Shown in pieces: positions 34,849 through 43,962 of a stretch of DNA of 64,000 nucleotides. Source of the DNA: a bacterium (lineage in GTDB: Bacteria > Cyanobacteriota > Vampirovibrionia > Vampirovibrionales > Vampirovibrionaceae). The notes under the pieces are model-generated. The model saw nothing but the letters and a program-made list of their open reading frames with translations, was not told the DNA's origin and ran no database searches. Position numbers and translations under genes: made by a program. The stretch is taken from NCBI GenBank assembly GCA_030429585.1, contig JAUIEU010000001.1, forward strand, positions 124,001-188,000, given 5' to 3'. The first letter of the stretch is position 1. Every line of letters begins with the position of its first letter.

Positions 34849-37461
34849 TTAGCCCATTAGTACCGGGTCGCCACTGGGTAAGGTGGCCGGGGCTTCGGCG
34901 CTACCACCTAAGCTTACATCGGCTTCGCCAAATTGGTGTTCGGTAATAAAGCTGGCCAATTGTTCCGCCACTTGTTGTGGGTTTACGGTAATGCGGGCTT
35001 CGCCACCTTGTATGGCAGCATGGGCCACGGCCTTGGCTACCGCCGGGGGTATGCGTACATCTAACGCGCCGGGGATAATTTTGTTTTGGGCAAGCTCGTC
35101 TGGGGTTACCATACCAGCAATGGCGCGGGCTGCGGCTAATTTCATGTCATCGGTAATGTTGGTGGCGCGCACATCCAATGCCCCACGGAAAATCCCTGGG
35201 AAGGCCAACGAGTTGTTGACCTGGTTAGGGAAGTCACTTCGCCCGGTGGCCATAATCCGCACACCGGCAGCTTTGGCTTCATCCGGCATAATTTCTGGGG
35301 TGGGGTTGGCCAGGGCAAAAATAATGGGGTCGGGTTGCATGGTTTTAACCATTTCGCCGGTTAGCATGCCGGGGGCCGATAACCCAAGAAACGCATCGGC
35401 ACCTTTCAGCACATCCGCCAAGCTGCCTTGGGCGTTGCTTAGGTTGGTGGTTTTAGCCATTTTTTCTTTAAAGCGGTTCATGCCTTCTTGGCGGCCTTGG
35501 TAAATGGCGCCGCGGCGGTCGCAAATAATAATATCTTGCAGGCCAGCCCGCATAAGTAAGTTGGATACTGCGAGTGCGCTGGCCCCAGCACCGTTGACCA
35601 CCAGTTTAATATCCGATAGTTTTTTACCGGCGCATTTAACGGCGTTTAGCATGCCCGCCAGTACCACCACGGCTGTGCCGTGTTGGTCATCATGGAAGAT
35701 GGGAATATCCAGCTCGGCTTGTAAGCGTTCTTCAATTTCAAAGCAATTGGGGGCGGCAATATCTTCTAAGTTTACGCCACCAAACACGGGGGCAATGCGC
35801 TTAACGGTTTCCACAATTTCATCAATATCCTGGGTACGCAAACAAATAGGGAAGGCTTCGACCCCGCCAAAGGTTTTAAACAGTACGGCTTTACCGGCCA
35901 TTACGGGCATGCCAGCAGCGGGGCCAATGTTGCCCAGCCCTAGTACGGCGCTACCATCGGTAACAATGGCTACCAGGTTGTTTTTAATGGTAATGTCTTC
36001 GGCCACTTCGCTGCCATTGCCAATGGCGCGGCAGGGTTCGCTGCTGTGGGGGGCAGAAAAGACGGAATCGTAAATGGCTTTGTTATCAATGGCCACATGG
36101 GTGCTTACTTCCATGGTGCCGCCATACCGCCGGTGCAGGTCTAGCGCTTGCTCATCGGTGCTTTTGGTATGAATGTCCTTGGGGGGCTCTGCCACCCAGG
36201 CTTCGCTACTGCTGGTTTTATGGAAGGCTTCCAAGCGTTGGCGCACATCGCTAGCGGCGGCGGGCTTGCGGGCCACTTTGCTGCTAACGGCGGCGTTGGC
36301 CACCGCCTCGGCAATATCCACGGCAGGGTTTAAATCCAGCACATCCGGCATAATTTGCTCGGGGGCCAAGTCTTTGCCTACCGAATTAGCGTAAGCAAAT
36401 ACGGCGGCATCATACATTTCAGGGGTAATATCGGTGGCGCGTACATCTAACGCCCCACGGAAAATCCCTGGATAAATCACCGCACTGGTGAGTTGGTTGG
36501 GTGCATCGCTTCGGCTAGTGGCTACCACCGCAGCCCCAGCCGCCTTAGCCGCTTGGTAGCTTAACTCATTGGGGTGAAGCGATAGCGGGAAGACGATGGC
36601 GTCTTTGGCCATGGTGCTAATAATCTCTGGGGTGATGAAATCGGTACCACTGAGGCCAATTACCACATCGGTGCCTTTGGCCAGTTCGGTTAAATCGCCT
36701 TTTACATCGGTGGGGTTAATGAGGCGGGCCAGTTCGCTTTTGGCCCAGTTTAGCCCGTGGAGGCGGCGATAATACAGGGCACCGTAACGGTCGCAAATTT
36801 GAATATCGCCTACACCGCGGCGGTGGAGCATTTTAGCAATGGTCATGCCTGCGGCACCGGCGCCGCTAACCACCACGCGTACGTCTTCCAGTTTTTTATC
36901 CACTAATTTTAAGGCATTAACCAAGGCAGCCCTAATCCCAACAGCCACCGCCTCTTGCTCGGTATGCAGTACGGGTAAGGTAATGGCGCGTTTTAGGCGC
37001 TCATCAATAGCAAAACAACGCGGCGATGAAATGGCATCCAGTTGAATACCACCAAAGGATGGCGTTAGGTAGCGCACGGTTTCTACAATTTCGTCAATGC
37101 TTTGGGTATCCAGCGCAATAGGCATCGCATCAATACCCGCAAAGGTTTTGTGGAAGGCACTACGGGTTTCTAGCATGGGGATGGCGGCTTTGGCGCCCAC
37201 GTTGCCCAGCCCGTACACGCTGCTACCGTCGGTAATAATGGCGATGGTGTTGCTACGTATGGTGGATTCATAGCTTTCTGCTGGGTTTTCAGCAATCTCT
37301 CGGCAGGGTTTGGCCACGCCCGGGGTGTATACCAGGCTTAGGGTGTGGGTATCTTTTACAGGTATTTTAGGGCGAATTCCAATCAGGCCGCGGTGCTGGC
37401 GGCGTAGTTCCATGGCGTCATCTACGGTGGTGGGAGGGTCGGTTGGGGGCTGCGGGCTCAT
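34849..37461 (-). CDS. Double malic enzyme, two fused degenerate halves
   Basis: Malic enzymes oxidatively decarboxylate malate to pyruvate. This 870-residue protein is two full malic-enzyme units in tandem (about 15-395 and 438-820), each with a malic N domain and an NAD-binding domain. The first half keeps the catalytic Tyr (VYTPGVA, Tyr45) and GAGAAG, but has Arg100 in place of the catalytic Lys, LDA for LED (141-143), HTEQ for HDDQ (166-169) and SLHP for ANP (294-297). The second half keeps Lys524, Glu566-Asp567, Asp591-Asp592 and Asn719, but has Phe468 with an insertion (VFSAPHSS) instead of YTPGVA. The losses are complementary. A composite site is possible. No PTA domain is present. Confidence 0.88.
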   Translation of the reverse strand: MSPQPPTDPPTTVDDAMELRRQHRGLIGIRPKIPVKDTHTLSLVYTPGVAKPCREIAENPAESYESTIRSNTIAIITDGSSVYGLGNVGAKAAIPMLETRSAFHKTFAGIDAMPIALDTQSIDEIVETVRYLTPSFGGIQLDAISSPRCFAIDERLKRAITLPVLHTEQEAVAVGIRAALVNALKLVDKKLEDVRVVVSGAGAAGMTIAKMLHRRGVGDIQICDRYGALYYRRLHGLNWAKSELARLINPTDVKGDLTELAKGTDVVIGLSGTDFITPEIISTMAKDAIVFPLSLHPNELSYQAAKAAGAAVVATSRSDAPNQLTSAVIYPGIFRGALDVRATDITPEMYDAAVFAYANSVGKDLAPEQIMPDVLDLNPAVDIAEAVANAAVSSKVARKPAAASDVRQRLEAFHKTSSSEAWVAEPPKDIHTKSTDEQALDLHRRYGGTMEVSTHVAIDNKAIYDSVFSAPHSSEPCRAIGNGSEVAEDITIKNNLVAIVTDGSAVLGLGNIGPAAGMPVMAGKAVLFKTFGGVEAFPICLRTQDIDEIVETVKRIAPVFGGVNLEDIAAPNCFEIEERLQAELDIPIFHDDQHGTAVVVLAGMLNAVKCAGKKLSDIKLVVNGAGASALAVSNLLMRAGLQDIIICDRRGAIYQGRQEGMNRFKEKMAKTTNLSNAQGSLADVLKGADAFLGLSAPGMLTGEMVKTMQPDPIIFALANPTPEIMPDEAKAAGVRIMATGRSDFPNQVNNSLAFPGIFRGALDVRATNITDDMKLAAARAIAGMVTPDELAQNKIIPGALDVRIPPAVAKAVAHAAIQGGEARITVNPQQVAEQLASFITEHQFGEADVSLGGSAEAPATLPSGDPVLMG

Positions 37462-37640
37462 GGGGTAAGGTCTCCATCCAAAAAAATAGTGATTAAAGTG
37501 ATTAATAAGGGCTATTCAATACTTAAGTGTAACAAATCCGGCAGCATATCCCTAGCGAATGGCGTTGATGGTGTGGAAGTTAGCCCATGCGGGTGGCATA
37601 ATGGCCACCATAAAGCCCGTTTACGCCATAAAGGCCATTG

Positions 37641-38528
37641 ATGATGACTCCTACTACTGAACCAAAAACCATGCCCACGCCTGTAATCCCCGATGTGATT
37701 CGGGTGGCCCATAGCCCAGATAGCGACGATGCGTTCATGTTCTATGGCTTAGCTGAAGAAGCCATTGATATGGAAGGCTTAAAATTTACTCACCAGCTGG
37801 TAGATATTGAAACCCTGAACCGCGAAGCTTTTAACGGCACCTACGAGCTAACCGCCATTAGCTACCATGCGTATGCCCACATTAATGATAAATACGCCTT
37901 GCTAGATACTGGCGCCAGCATCGGCGATAAATACGGCCCTGTATTGATTGCCAATAAAGCCTTAACTAAAGACGATTTAAAAGGCCAAAAAATTGCCGTA
38001 CCCGGCCACCTAACCAGTGCCTACTTAGCCGCCAAAATTTGGGAACCCACCCTAGAGACTGAAGAAGTGCCCTTCGACCAAATTATGGAACGCGTTAAAA
38101 GCGGCGAATTTATCGCTGGTGTGATTATCCACGAAGGCCAGCTAACCTATGCCGAAGAAGGCTTTACCAAGATTGTTGATTTTGGTGAGTGGTGGTTTAA
38201 CAGCTTTAATCTGCCATTGCCCTTAGGCTCTAATGCGATCCGTCGGGATTTAGGCCCAGACATGATGGCTAAAATTGCCCGCGTCCTTAAGCGTAGCATC
38301 CAGTATAGCTTGGCTAACCGCGAAAAAGCCTTGGATTACGCCATGCAGTTTAGCCGTGGCTTACCCCGAGAAAAAGCCGATACCTTTGTTGGCATGTATG
38401 TAAACGATATGACAGTACAAGCCACTGATGAAATTAAACGTGCGGTGCGCCTAATGCTAAACATTGGCCACGATATTGGCGTGATTCCTAATAAGGTAGA
38501 CCCCGAGTTCGTTTCTGTAACCTTATAA
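37641..38528 (+). CDS. mqnD: 1,4-dihydroxy-6-naphthoate synthase (futalosine menaquinone route)
   Basis: MqnD converts cyclic dehypoxanthine futalosine to dihydroxynaphthoate. The protein (295 residues from ATG 37641) has HSPDSDDAFMFYGL, VDIETLNREAFNGTYELTAISYHAY, KIAVPGHLTSAYLAAK, AGVIIHEGQLTYAEEG and the LPLPLGSNAIRRDL motif, all in MqnD order; the His of IIHE is the proposed base. The adjacent genes are not menaquinone genes, so the rest of the pathway must lie elsewhere. An alternative is the paralogous MqnA, but HEGQLTY and LPLPLG favour MqnD. Confidence 0.85.
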   Translation: MMTPTTEPKTMPTPVIPDVIRVAHSPDSDDAFMFYGLAEEAIDMEGLKFTHQLVDIETLNREAFNGTYELTAISYHAYAHINDKYALLDTGASIGDKYGPVLIANKALTKDDLKGQKIAVPGHLTSAYLAAKIWEPTLETEEVPFDQIMERVKSGEFIAGVIIHEGQLTYAEEGFTKIVDFGEWWFNSFNLPLPLGSNAIRRDLGPDMMAKIARVLKRSIQYSLANREKALDYAMQFSRGLPREKADTFVGMYVNDMTVQATDEIKRAVRLMLNIGHDIGVIPNKVDPEFVSVTL

Positions 38529-38569
38529 AACGACGGCACATTTAATCTTTTTTGTGGTTTTATCGACGT

Positions 38570-39175
38570 ATGACGACGCTTGCTTCACAAAATACCCATA
38601 ACCAATGGCAAACCAGCCATAAGGGCTACCGCATTCGCCCAATTACGCCTGCGGATAATGATGCGATAAAAACCATTATTATTAGCACGCTGGAAGAGTA
38701 TGGCGCTGTGGGCAAAGGCTATGCCAGTGGCGATGCCGAAACCCAGGCTATGAGCAACTATTATGATGGTATGGCGAGCCAGTATTGGGTGATTGAGAAT
38801 AAGGCTACTGGTATTGTTGTTGGCGGCGGCGGTTATTCTCGCCTAAAAGGCACCGAGGCAGACGACGCTATTTGTGAGCTTCAAAAAGTCTACTTTTTAC
38901 CGGAAACCCGCGGTAAAGGGCTGGGCCAATTATTAATTCGTCAGTGTATGGCGGCGGCTAAAGGGGCTGGCTACCAAACCATGTATATTGAAACGATTCC
39001 GGCAATGGAACGAGCGGCCCAGTTGTACCAACGCCTTGGGTTTGCGTATTTAGCAACGCATTGGGGGGCGACAGGCCACCATAACCGTTGCACCTTGCGG
39101 TTGGCTAAACCCCTTACGGTAACTGAGGAAGATACATTGGCCGCGCCTGCTAAGGTAGGGGCAACTAAGCCTTAG
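38570..39175 (+). CDS. GNAT family N-acetyltransferase
   Basis: The product from ATG 38570 is 201 residues. The acetyl-CoA site is clear: LQKVYFLPETRGKGLGQLLIRQCM has the R-G-x-G-L-G turn (RGKGLG). IRPITPADNDAIK near the start and LYQRLGFAYL near the end complete the GNAT fold. The substrate is unknown; the type resembles small amino-acid acetyltransferases. It starts about 40 bases after mqnD and may be cotranscribed. Confidence 0.88.
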   Translation: MTTLASQNTHNQWQTSHKGYRIRPITPADNDAIKTIIISTLEEYGAVGKGYASGDAETQAMSNYYDGMASQYWVIENKATGIVVGGGGYSRLKGTEADDAICELQKVYFLPETRGKGLGQLLIRQCMAAAKGAGYQTMYIETIPAMERAAQLYQRLGFAYLATHWGATGHHNRCTLRLAKPLTVTEEDTLAAPAKVGATKP

Positions 39176-39190
39176 CAGTAAAGAAAAAAG

Positions 39191-39234
39191 ACAAAAAAGA
39201 ACGCCCGAACTGTAAAAGGGGGGTAGTTCGGGCG
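39191..39234 (-). terminator. Terminator for the 63-residue gene
   Basis: Ten-bp stem CGCCCGAACT/AGTTCGGGCG (39202-39234), then TTCTTTTTTGTCTTTTTT on the minus strand. Confidence 0.65.
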
Positions 39235-39282
39235 CAGAAGGAGAGTTCTAGAAAAGTTAGTGTGGAGGAACGTAAACGGGGG

Positions 39283-39474
39283 TTAGGCCGTTACGTTTAA
39301 TTTTTGGTTGGTTTTTGCAGAGGCAAAGGCAACCTGATCTTGGGTTTGTTTTTGTACCTGCTGGGCCGCAAACTCAACGTGGCGTTTATCAGTTTTTGCA
39401 GCATTAACTTGTAACTGGTGTTGGTAGGCTTGGTTGCCTGTACTACCAAATCTGGGGGCACTTAAGCTGGACAT
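39283..39474 (-). CDS. Small hypothetical protein with RFG start
   Basis: I do not recognise this 63-residue protein. It begins MSSLSAPRFGSTGN and is polar, Gln/Ala/Thr-rich, probably helical (residues 20-58). AAAGAGAA lies before the ATG. A good promoter (39504-39532) and a strong terminator (39191-39234) frame it, so it is an expressed single gene. Its N-terminus shares the FG motif with the small proteins at 12072, 44016 and 55232. Confidence 0.65.
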   Translation of the reverse strand: MSSLSAPRFGSTGNQAYQHQLQVNAAKTDKRHVEFAAQQVQKQTQDQVAFASAKTNQKLNVTA

Positions 39475-39503
39475 AATTAATTCTCTTTCACAACAACGCC
39501 CTT

Positions 39504-39532
39504 ATTGTACCAAATTATGGCAGGCCCGTCAA
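39504..39532 (-). promoter_or_regulatory. Sigma-70-type promoter
   Basis: TTGACG (39527-39532), 17 bases, then TACAAT (39504-39509), 29 bases before the ATG of the small gene at 39474. Confidence 0.65.
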
Positions 39533-39590
39533 ATATAACTTTTGTGAACTATTAACGCCCGGTGCGGGTTTTCGCTATTCTAAGCGGTTT

Positions 39591-40583
39591 CTATACCTGC
39601 GTGTGGCATAGGGTGATGGTGGCTTGGGTGTTGCCAATAGCCGCCGCCTGTAAGGCGCCTGGGCTAGGTGGCAAGTTGCCCCAGGGCCACAGGGCAACCA
39701 ATGCGCTGCCGCTGCCGGTTAGTAATACTCGCTGGGCGCCTAAACGGTGTAACGTTTTTGTAATGTTGGCCAACTCTGGGTGTTTGGCCAGGATGGGGGC
39801 GTGGAAATCGTTGGCGAGGCTTGCTACCCACTGGGTATAGGTGGTGGCGTTAGCGTTGCCACATAGGCTTGCTAAGGCGTTTTGGTGGGCGGTGCTAGCG
39901 GTGGTTAGAGGGGTGTTTTTGGCAGGTATTGGGCGGGCGTCATCTAGCCATTGGTAGGCCTGTGGTGTAGAAACCCCTACGTTATTAGGCTTAACGACAA
40001 GTATAGGTAAGCTGGGTAGCGTGGGTGGTAATTTTAGTGGGGTTAGTTGTTCGCCTTTGCCGGTGGCCAGCAACACGGCATGCTGTGGGTCGCAGTAGCG
40101 GTGCACAAAAAAGGCAACATCGGCGCCTAGGGTGCCTGCAACTGTAATAAGTGTTTGTGGCGGCAACGGGTTGCCTAGCAGTTGATTTAAACCGTACAGG
40201 GCACCAGCGGCATTGCTGCTGCCCCCGCCAAGGCCGGCCTGCATAGGAATAGTTTTTTCTAACGTCGCCAGAATGGGTTGTGCGGGTAGCCCGCTAGTTT
40301 TCCAAAAAGCGTTTACGGCTTTGCCTACTAGGTTTTTTTCTGGGTGAGTGGTGGCGTCGGTGGCGAGTGCTGCCACACCGGTAATGGTGCCGGTAATGCT
40401 TAGGGTTAGTGGCGCGGTAGATTGCGGTGATAACGCCAAAGTAAGCGTGTCGCTTAAGGTAATGGCCTGCATGGTGGTGGTTACCTCGTGGTAACCATCG
40501 GGGCGGGTGTGCCCAACATAAAGCAACCAGTTAACCTTGGCGGGGCAGGGCAGGGTAATGCTAGGTGCTGCCATCGTCGTCAT
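39591..40583 (-). CDS. ispE: 4-diphosphocytidyl-2-C-methylerythritol kinase
   Basis: IspE phosphorylates CDP-methylerythritol in the MEP isoprenoid pathway. From ATG 40583 the product is 330 residues with LPCPAKVNWLLYVGHTRPDGYHE (the AKVN and DGYHE blocks) and the GHMP-kinase ATP loop PMQAGLGGGSSNAAGAL. The C-terminal LLTGSGSALVAL block is also typical. A longer start at 40616 overlaps ksgA. It is third in a ROK kinase-ksgA-ispE run; ksgA-ispE neighbours are common in bacteria. Confidence 0.93.
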   Translation of the reverse strand: MTTMAAPSITLPCPAKVNWLLYVGHTRPDGYHEVTTTMQAITLSDTLTLALSPQSTAPLTLSITGTITGVAALATDATTHPEKNLVGKAVNAFWKTSGLPAQPILATLEKTIPMQAGLGGGSSNAAGALYGLNQLLGNPLPPQTLITVAGTLGADVAFFVHRYCDPQHAVLLATGKGEQLTPLKLPPTLPSLPILVVKPNNVGVSTPQAYQWLDDARPIPAKNTPLTTASTAHQNALASLCGNANATTYTQWVASLANDFHAPILAKHPELANITKTLHRLGAQRVLLTGSGSALVALWPWGNLPPSPGALQAAAIGNTQATITLCHTQV

Positions 40584-40587
40584 CGAG

Positions 40588-41523
40588 CTAACTTCCGGCA
40601 GTGCTATGGGGGGCAAGGGCGGTGCTTAAGCACACAAAATCGGCAATGCTTAGGGCTTCGGCGCGCAGGCCAGCCACGTGGTCGGTGGGTTCGTTACGGT
40701 GTTTTGCCACAGCGGCAAAGCCTTCGTTTAGTGCTTCTTTATCAAAAATGCTGCCGAGTGTATTTTTTAAGGTTTTACGCCGTTGGGCAAAGGCCCCGCG
40801 AACCACTTGCTGAAATACGGCTGTAGAGATGTTATCTGGCAGAGGGGAAAGGGGGATGTCTCGTGGGGTTAAGGTAATAACACCGCTGGTAACCTTGGGG
40901 GGCGGCTTAAAAGCTTTGGGTGGAATAACGGGGATGGCCCATGCCACTTTGTTGTGGCGTTGCATGGCAATGCTTAGCGCGTTGTAGGCCTTGGTACTGG
41001 GCACGGCTTGCAGACGGTCGCCTACTTCTTTTTGAACCATGACGACAAGTGTGTTTAAGTGCTTCCGCCACGGGTGGGTGGCCACATCTACAGCTAAATC
41101 GCCACAAAAATGCACCAAAATACGGCTGGTAATTTGATACGGCAGGTTACCCACAACCGTTAGTTTATCGGTTTGGGTGGCGCCCATGGCGGCAAAATAA
41201 TCCATACACTCGGCAGGGTTCATGGCTAAAATATCGCCATGGTGCAGGGTAAGCTGTTTGTTCTCAATCGCGTCAGCGCAGTCTTCTTGCAAAAACCCAA
41301 TGGCACGACGATCCAGATCAATGGCCAATACTTTGGCACCGGCCGCCAGTAACGCTTTGGTTAGCACGCCTTGGCCGGGGCCAATTTCTAGCACGGCCTG
41401 GCCGGGGGTAACCTGTGCGGCATGCACAATGCCCTGTACCACGGCGGGGTCTACTAACCAGTGCTGGCCTAGGTTTTTATCGGGCCGAAAAGGCTGTTTG
41501 CTGCGTTTAAAATTGGCGGGCAT
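40588..41523 (-). CDS. ksgA: 16S rRNA A1518/A1519 dimethyltransferase
   Basis: KsgA dimethylates two adjacent adenines of helix 45 in 16S rRNA. The 311-residue product (ATG 41523, two bases after the ROK stop) has PDKNLGQHWLVD, the SAM site VLEIGPGQGVLTKAL, and VVGNLPYQITSRIL with the catalytic NLPY. An apparent upstream extension in the same frame is inside the ROK gene and is not part of the family. Confidence 0.95.
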   Translation of the reverse strand: MPANFKRSKQPFRPDKNLGQHWLVDPAVVQGIVHAAQVTPGQAVLEIGPGQGVLTKALLAAGAKVLAIDLDRRAIGFLQEDCADAIENKQLTLHHGDILAMNPAECMDYFAAMGATQTDKLTVVGNLPYQITSRILVHFCGDLAVDVATHPWRKHLNTLVVMVQKEVGDRLQAVPSTKAYNALSIAMQRHNKVAWAIPVIPPKAFKPPPKVTSGVITLTPRDIPLSPLPDNISTAVFQQVVRGAFAQRRKTLKNTLGSIFDKEALNEGFAAVAKHRNEPTDHVAGLRAEALSIADFVCLSTALAPHSTAGS

Positions 41524-41525
41524 GG

Positions 41526-42536
41526 TTACACGGCCACGGGTTGGGTTGTGGTGGCATAGCGTTTTTGGGCCAGTAGTGCCGCGCCTACTAGGCCGGCTTC
41601 GTTGCCCCACTGGGCTACCCGTATAGCAGGTACCGGTTGCAGTACCATGGGGGTTAGCGTGGCAGTAAGCTTGGGGATATCGACCGCGTTGCCTAGCCCA
41701 CCGCCTAAAATAAGCAGGCCGGGGTTTAACACACTAACCACACTGGCTAACCCTTGGGCTAGGTGCATGTGCCATGTATGCAGCACGCTTTGGGCGACGG
41801 CGTCGTTGGCTTCTGCGGCTCGCATTAGGTCGTAGGTGCTAACCGGTTGGCTGGCTTGGTATTGTTTTAGCAAAATATCCGCATTCGTGGCGTGTTGGTG
41901 GGCGGCGTCGGCCAAGGTTTTGGTAAGGGTAGATTGTAACCCGGTGCCACTGGCGTAGGCTTCCCAGCAGCCAATTTTGCCGCAGGTGCAATGGCGCTGG
42001 CTGCGGGGGTCTAAGCAGATATGCCCTACTTCCATGGCGCCGCCTTGTTCGCCATCAAAAATAGCGCCGTTAATAACAAACCCACCACCAATGCCGGTGC
42101 CTAGTGTAATCATTAGCACGTTGGTGTAAGCACTATCGTCGTTGTTTAAAACCGCGTACTCGCCATAGGCTGCCGCGTTGGCATCGTTTAGGGCGTGTAG
42201 CTTGGGCGGATTATTCAGCCCTTCTGAAAAACTGTTTACCCCTTGTAGGGCAGGCAGGTTGCCGGTGCTGCCTAAAATATGGCTGTCGCTTGGCCGAATC
42301 ATCCCGGCACTAGAAATACCAATAGGCAGCGGCGCGTTGGCACCGGCTTTATCGTTTAGTGCGCTAATGGCGCGTTGCAGGGCAGCAAAAAAATCTTCGG
42401 TGGTATCTGGCGTTTGGATACGGATGGTATCGGTAACGGAGACGGTTGAGTGGCTTAGCGGTCCATTCTCGGGCCAGCTAACTAAACCGGCCAGCAGCTT
42501 GGTGCCGCCAATATCAATGCCAATGGCTGTGGGCAT
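41526..42536 (-). CDS. ROK-family sugar kinase (probable glucokinase)
   Basis: The 336-residue protein has the ATP site GIDIGGTKLLAG (5-16), the catalytic region LNDANAAAYGE with Asp, the GTGIGGGFV phosphate loop and the zinc/ROK signature CTCGKIGCWEAYASG. ROK kinases phosphorylate glucose or related hexoses; this order and length fit glucokinase. No DNA-binding domain is present, so it is not a ROK repressor. It begins the operon with ksgA and ispE. Confidence 0.9.
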   Translation of the reverse strand: MPTAIGIDIGGTKLLAGLVSWPENGPLSHSTVSVTDTIRIQTPDTTEDFFAALQRAISALNDKAGANAPLPIGISSAGMIRPSDSHILGSTGNLPALQGVNSFSEGLNNPPKLHALNDANAAAYGEYAVLNNDDSAYTNVLMITLGTGIGGGFVINGAIFDGEQGGAMEVGHICLDPRSQRHCTCGKIGCWEAYASGTGLQSTLTKTLADAAHQHATNADILLKQYQASQPVSTYDLMRAAEANDAVAQSVLHTWHMHLAQGLASVVSVLNPGLLILGGGLGNAVDIPKLTATLTPMVLQPVPAIRVAQWGNEAGLVGAALLAQKRYATTTQPVAV

Positions 42537-42619
42537 AAGTCAATTTACCTAAATAAAAGTATAAGGAATAGGGCTTGTTATAGTGCCATAAGCAAGGCTG
42601 GTAAGCACGGGTAGTTTCG

Positions 42620-43231
42620 TTAAGTGGCGGGGCTTGTAGCGGGTTGGGGTGGGTTTAACCACGGTTGCAGTTGTTGCCATAGTTGCGGCGATTGCTTTAG
42701 TTGCTTGGCGAGCAGTTTACCCATTTCTTCGTGGCGTTTCCATAGTTGGGGCGGCTGGGTGCCGCATAGTTGGGCAATGCTGAGTTGCATCATCTGCATA
42801 ATGGCCCAACCAAAGGGCTCGGGTCGGGTCATTTCGGCATAGGCGCCCGCTAAATAAATAGGCACCAGCGGGTGGGGGTGGGTATCTAGCTTGCTTAGTA
42901 GGGGGTAGGTATCGTTAATATCCATGCCGTCTTCGGCAAGGCGTTCTAGTATATAAATGCCGGTAACAGCAGGTAGTATGGCGCCGTGGGTGTTGGCAGA
43001 ATCAATTAGCCTAGGCAAGGCCTGCACTACTTGGGTTTTGGTGTTTTTTGGCGTTTTTAATAGGGTTTGTATAACAGGCTCGTTAAAGGCTACCATGCCG
43101 CCGGGCTGTAGTTTGCTGCCCTGTAACGCCTGATAGAGCGGGGTTTGGGTGGTGGTGGCTTGCCGATTGGCAACGGTATCTCCATCAACTGGGGGGTTAG
43201 AACCCGCTGCCTGTGTGTGATATAAAGACAT
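42620..43231 (-). CDS. Hypothetical helical protein
   Basis: I do not recognise this 203-residue protein, which starts at ATG 43231. The N-terminal 45 residues are polar; the rest reads as HEAT-like or alpha-solenoid helices (for example VVQALPRLIDSANTHGAILPAVTGIYILE, key parts PRLIDSA and AVTGIYILERL). The C-terminus is Gln/Trp/Pro-rich. The frame is open far upstream, but that extension is antisense to the superoxide dismutase gene and I leave it out. It is divergent from sod. Confidence 0.6.
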   Translation of the reverse strand: MSLYHTQAAGSNPPVDGDTVANRQATTTQTPLYQALQGSKLQPGGMVAFNEPVIQTLLKTPKNTKTQVVQALPRLIDSANTHGAILPAVTGIYILERLAEDGMDINDTYPLLSKLDTHPHPLVPIYLAGAYAEMTRPEPFGWAIMQMMQLSIAQLCGTQPPQLWKRHEEMGKLLAKQLKQSPQLWQQLQPWLNPPQPATSPAT

Positions 43232-43336
43232 CACTGATGACGGGTTACGGCGTTTGCCGTGTAAGAACTGGCTGCTGCTGTTTAGCGGCACACCCCCATT
43301 AGGCACTGTACTGTATTGAGGAAGGACAAAAGACAT

Positions 43337-43939
43337 ATGAGCACTGCTTGCGAAATGAAAAAGCCCTGCCAAATTGAAGCCAAAACCTTTGATCACTTGC
43401 AAGGTTTGGACGGTATTAGCCAAGAGCAATTGGAACAACACTACAAGCTGTACAACGGCTATGTGGCTAACGTCAACAAATGGATGGAAAATATGAACAA
43501 ACTGGAACCTGGCAGCCAGGAATGGAATGAAGTGAAGCGCCGGTTTGGGTTTGAAATTAATGGCGTGGTACTGCACGACTTGTACTTTAGCAACATGAAG
43601 CCTAACGGCGGCGACCTGCCCCAAGGCAGCAAGCTAATGACCACTATTACCGAGCAGTTTGGCAGCTACGATAACTGGCTAGCCGATTTTAAAGCCACCG
43701 GTAAAATGCGTGGTATTGGTTGGGTAATTACCTACCAGTGCTGCCACAGCAATAAATTGGTAAACGTGTGGGTTAGCGACCATGAAAATGGCCACCCTGC
43801 TGGCTTTACCCCTGTTTTGGTAATGGATGTGTGGGAACACGCCTTTACCGTGGATTACAAGCCCACCGAAAAAGGCACCTATATTGATGCCTTCTTTAAA
43901 AACATTAACTGGGCCGAAGTGGAAAGCCGCCTAGCCTAG
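43337..43939 (+). CDS. sodB: Fe/Mn superoxide dismutase, divergent
   Basis: Superoxide dismutase converts superoxide to oxygen and peroxide. The 200-residue product (ATG 43337, GGAAGGA upstream) has metal ligands His35 (EQHYKLYNGYV), His80 (VVLHDLYF), Asp164 and His168 (MDVWEHAF). It lacks the usual HxxxH gateway pair of the first helix and has one residue fewer there; the canonical Trp after the second ligand is Phe84. At the place where the manganese type has the water-binding Gln (NQD) it has DHE, with His149. This suggests an iron or cambialistic type. Three extra Cys (residues 5, 11, 135-136) are unusual. Confidence 0.85.
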   Translation: MSTACEMKKPCQIEAKTFDHLQGLDGISQEQLEQHYKLYNGYVANVNKWMENMNKLEPGSQEWNEVKRRFGFEINGVVLHDLYFSNMKPNGGDLPQGSKLMTTITEQFGSYDNWLADFKATGKMRGIGWVITYQCCHSNKLVNVWVSDHENGHPAGFTPVLVMDVWEHAFTVDYKPTEKGTYIDAFFKNINWAEVESRLA

Positions 43940-43962
43940 GTTTTAGACCACTAAATAAAATT

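Noticed and set aside
34883-36073. Two long plus-strand frames opposite the malic enzyme
   Set aside because: They are antisense shadows of a gene with strong GC bias at third positions and have no recognisable domains.
43232-43624. N-terminal extension of the hypothetical gene at 42620-43231
   Set aside because: It lies antisense to the superoxide dismutase gene; the extension has no coding character of its own.
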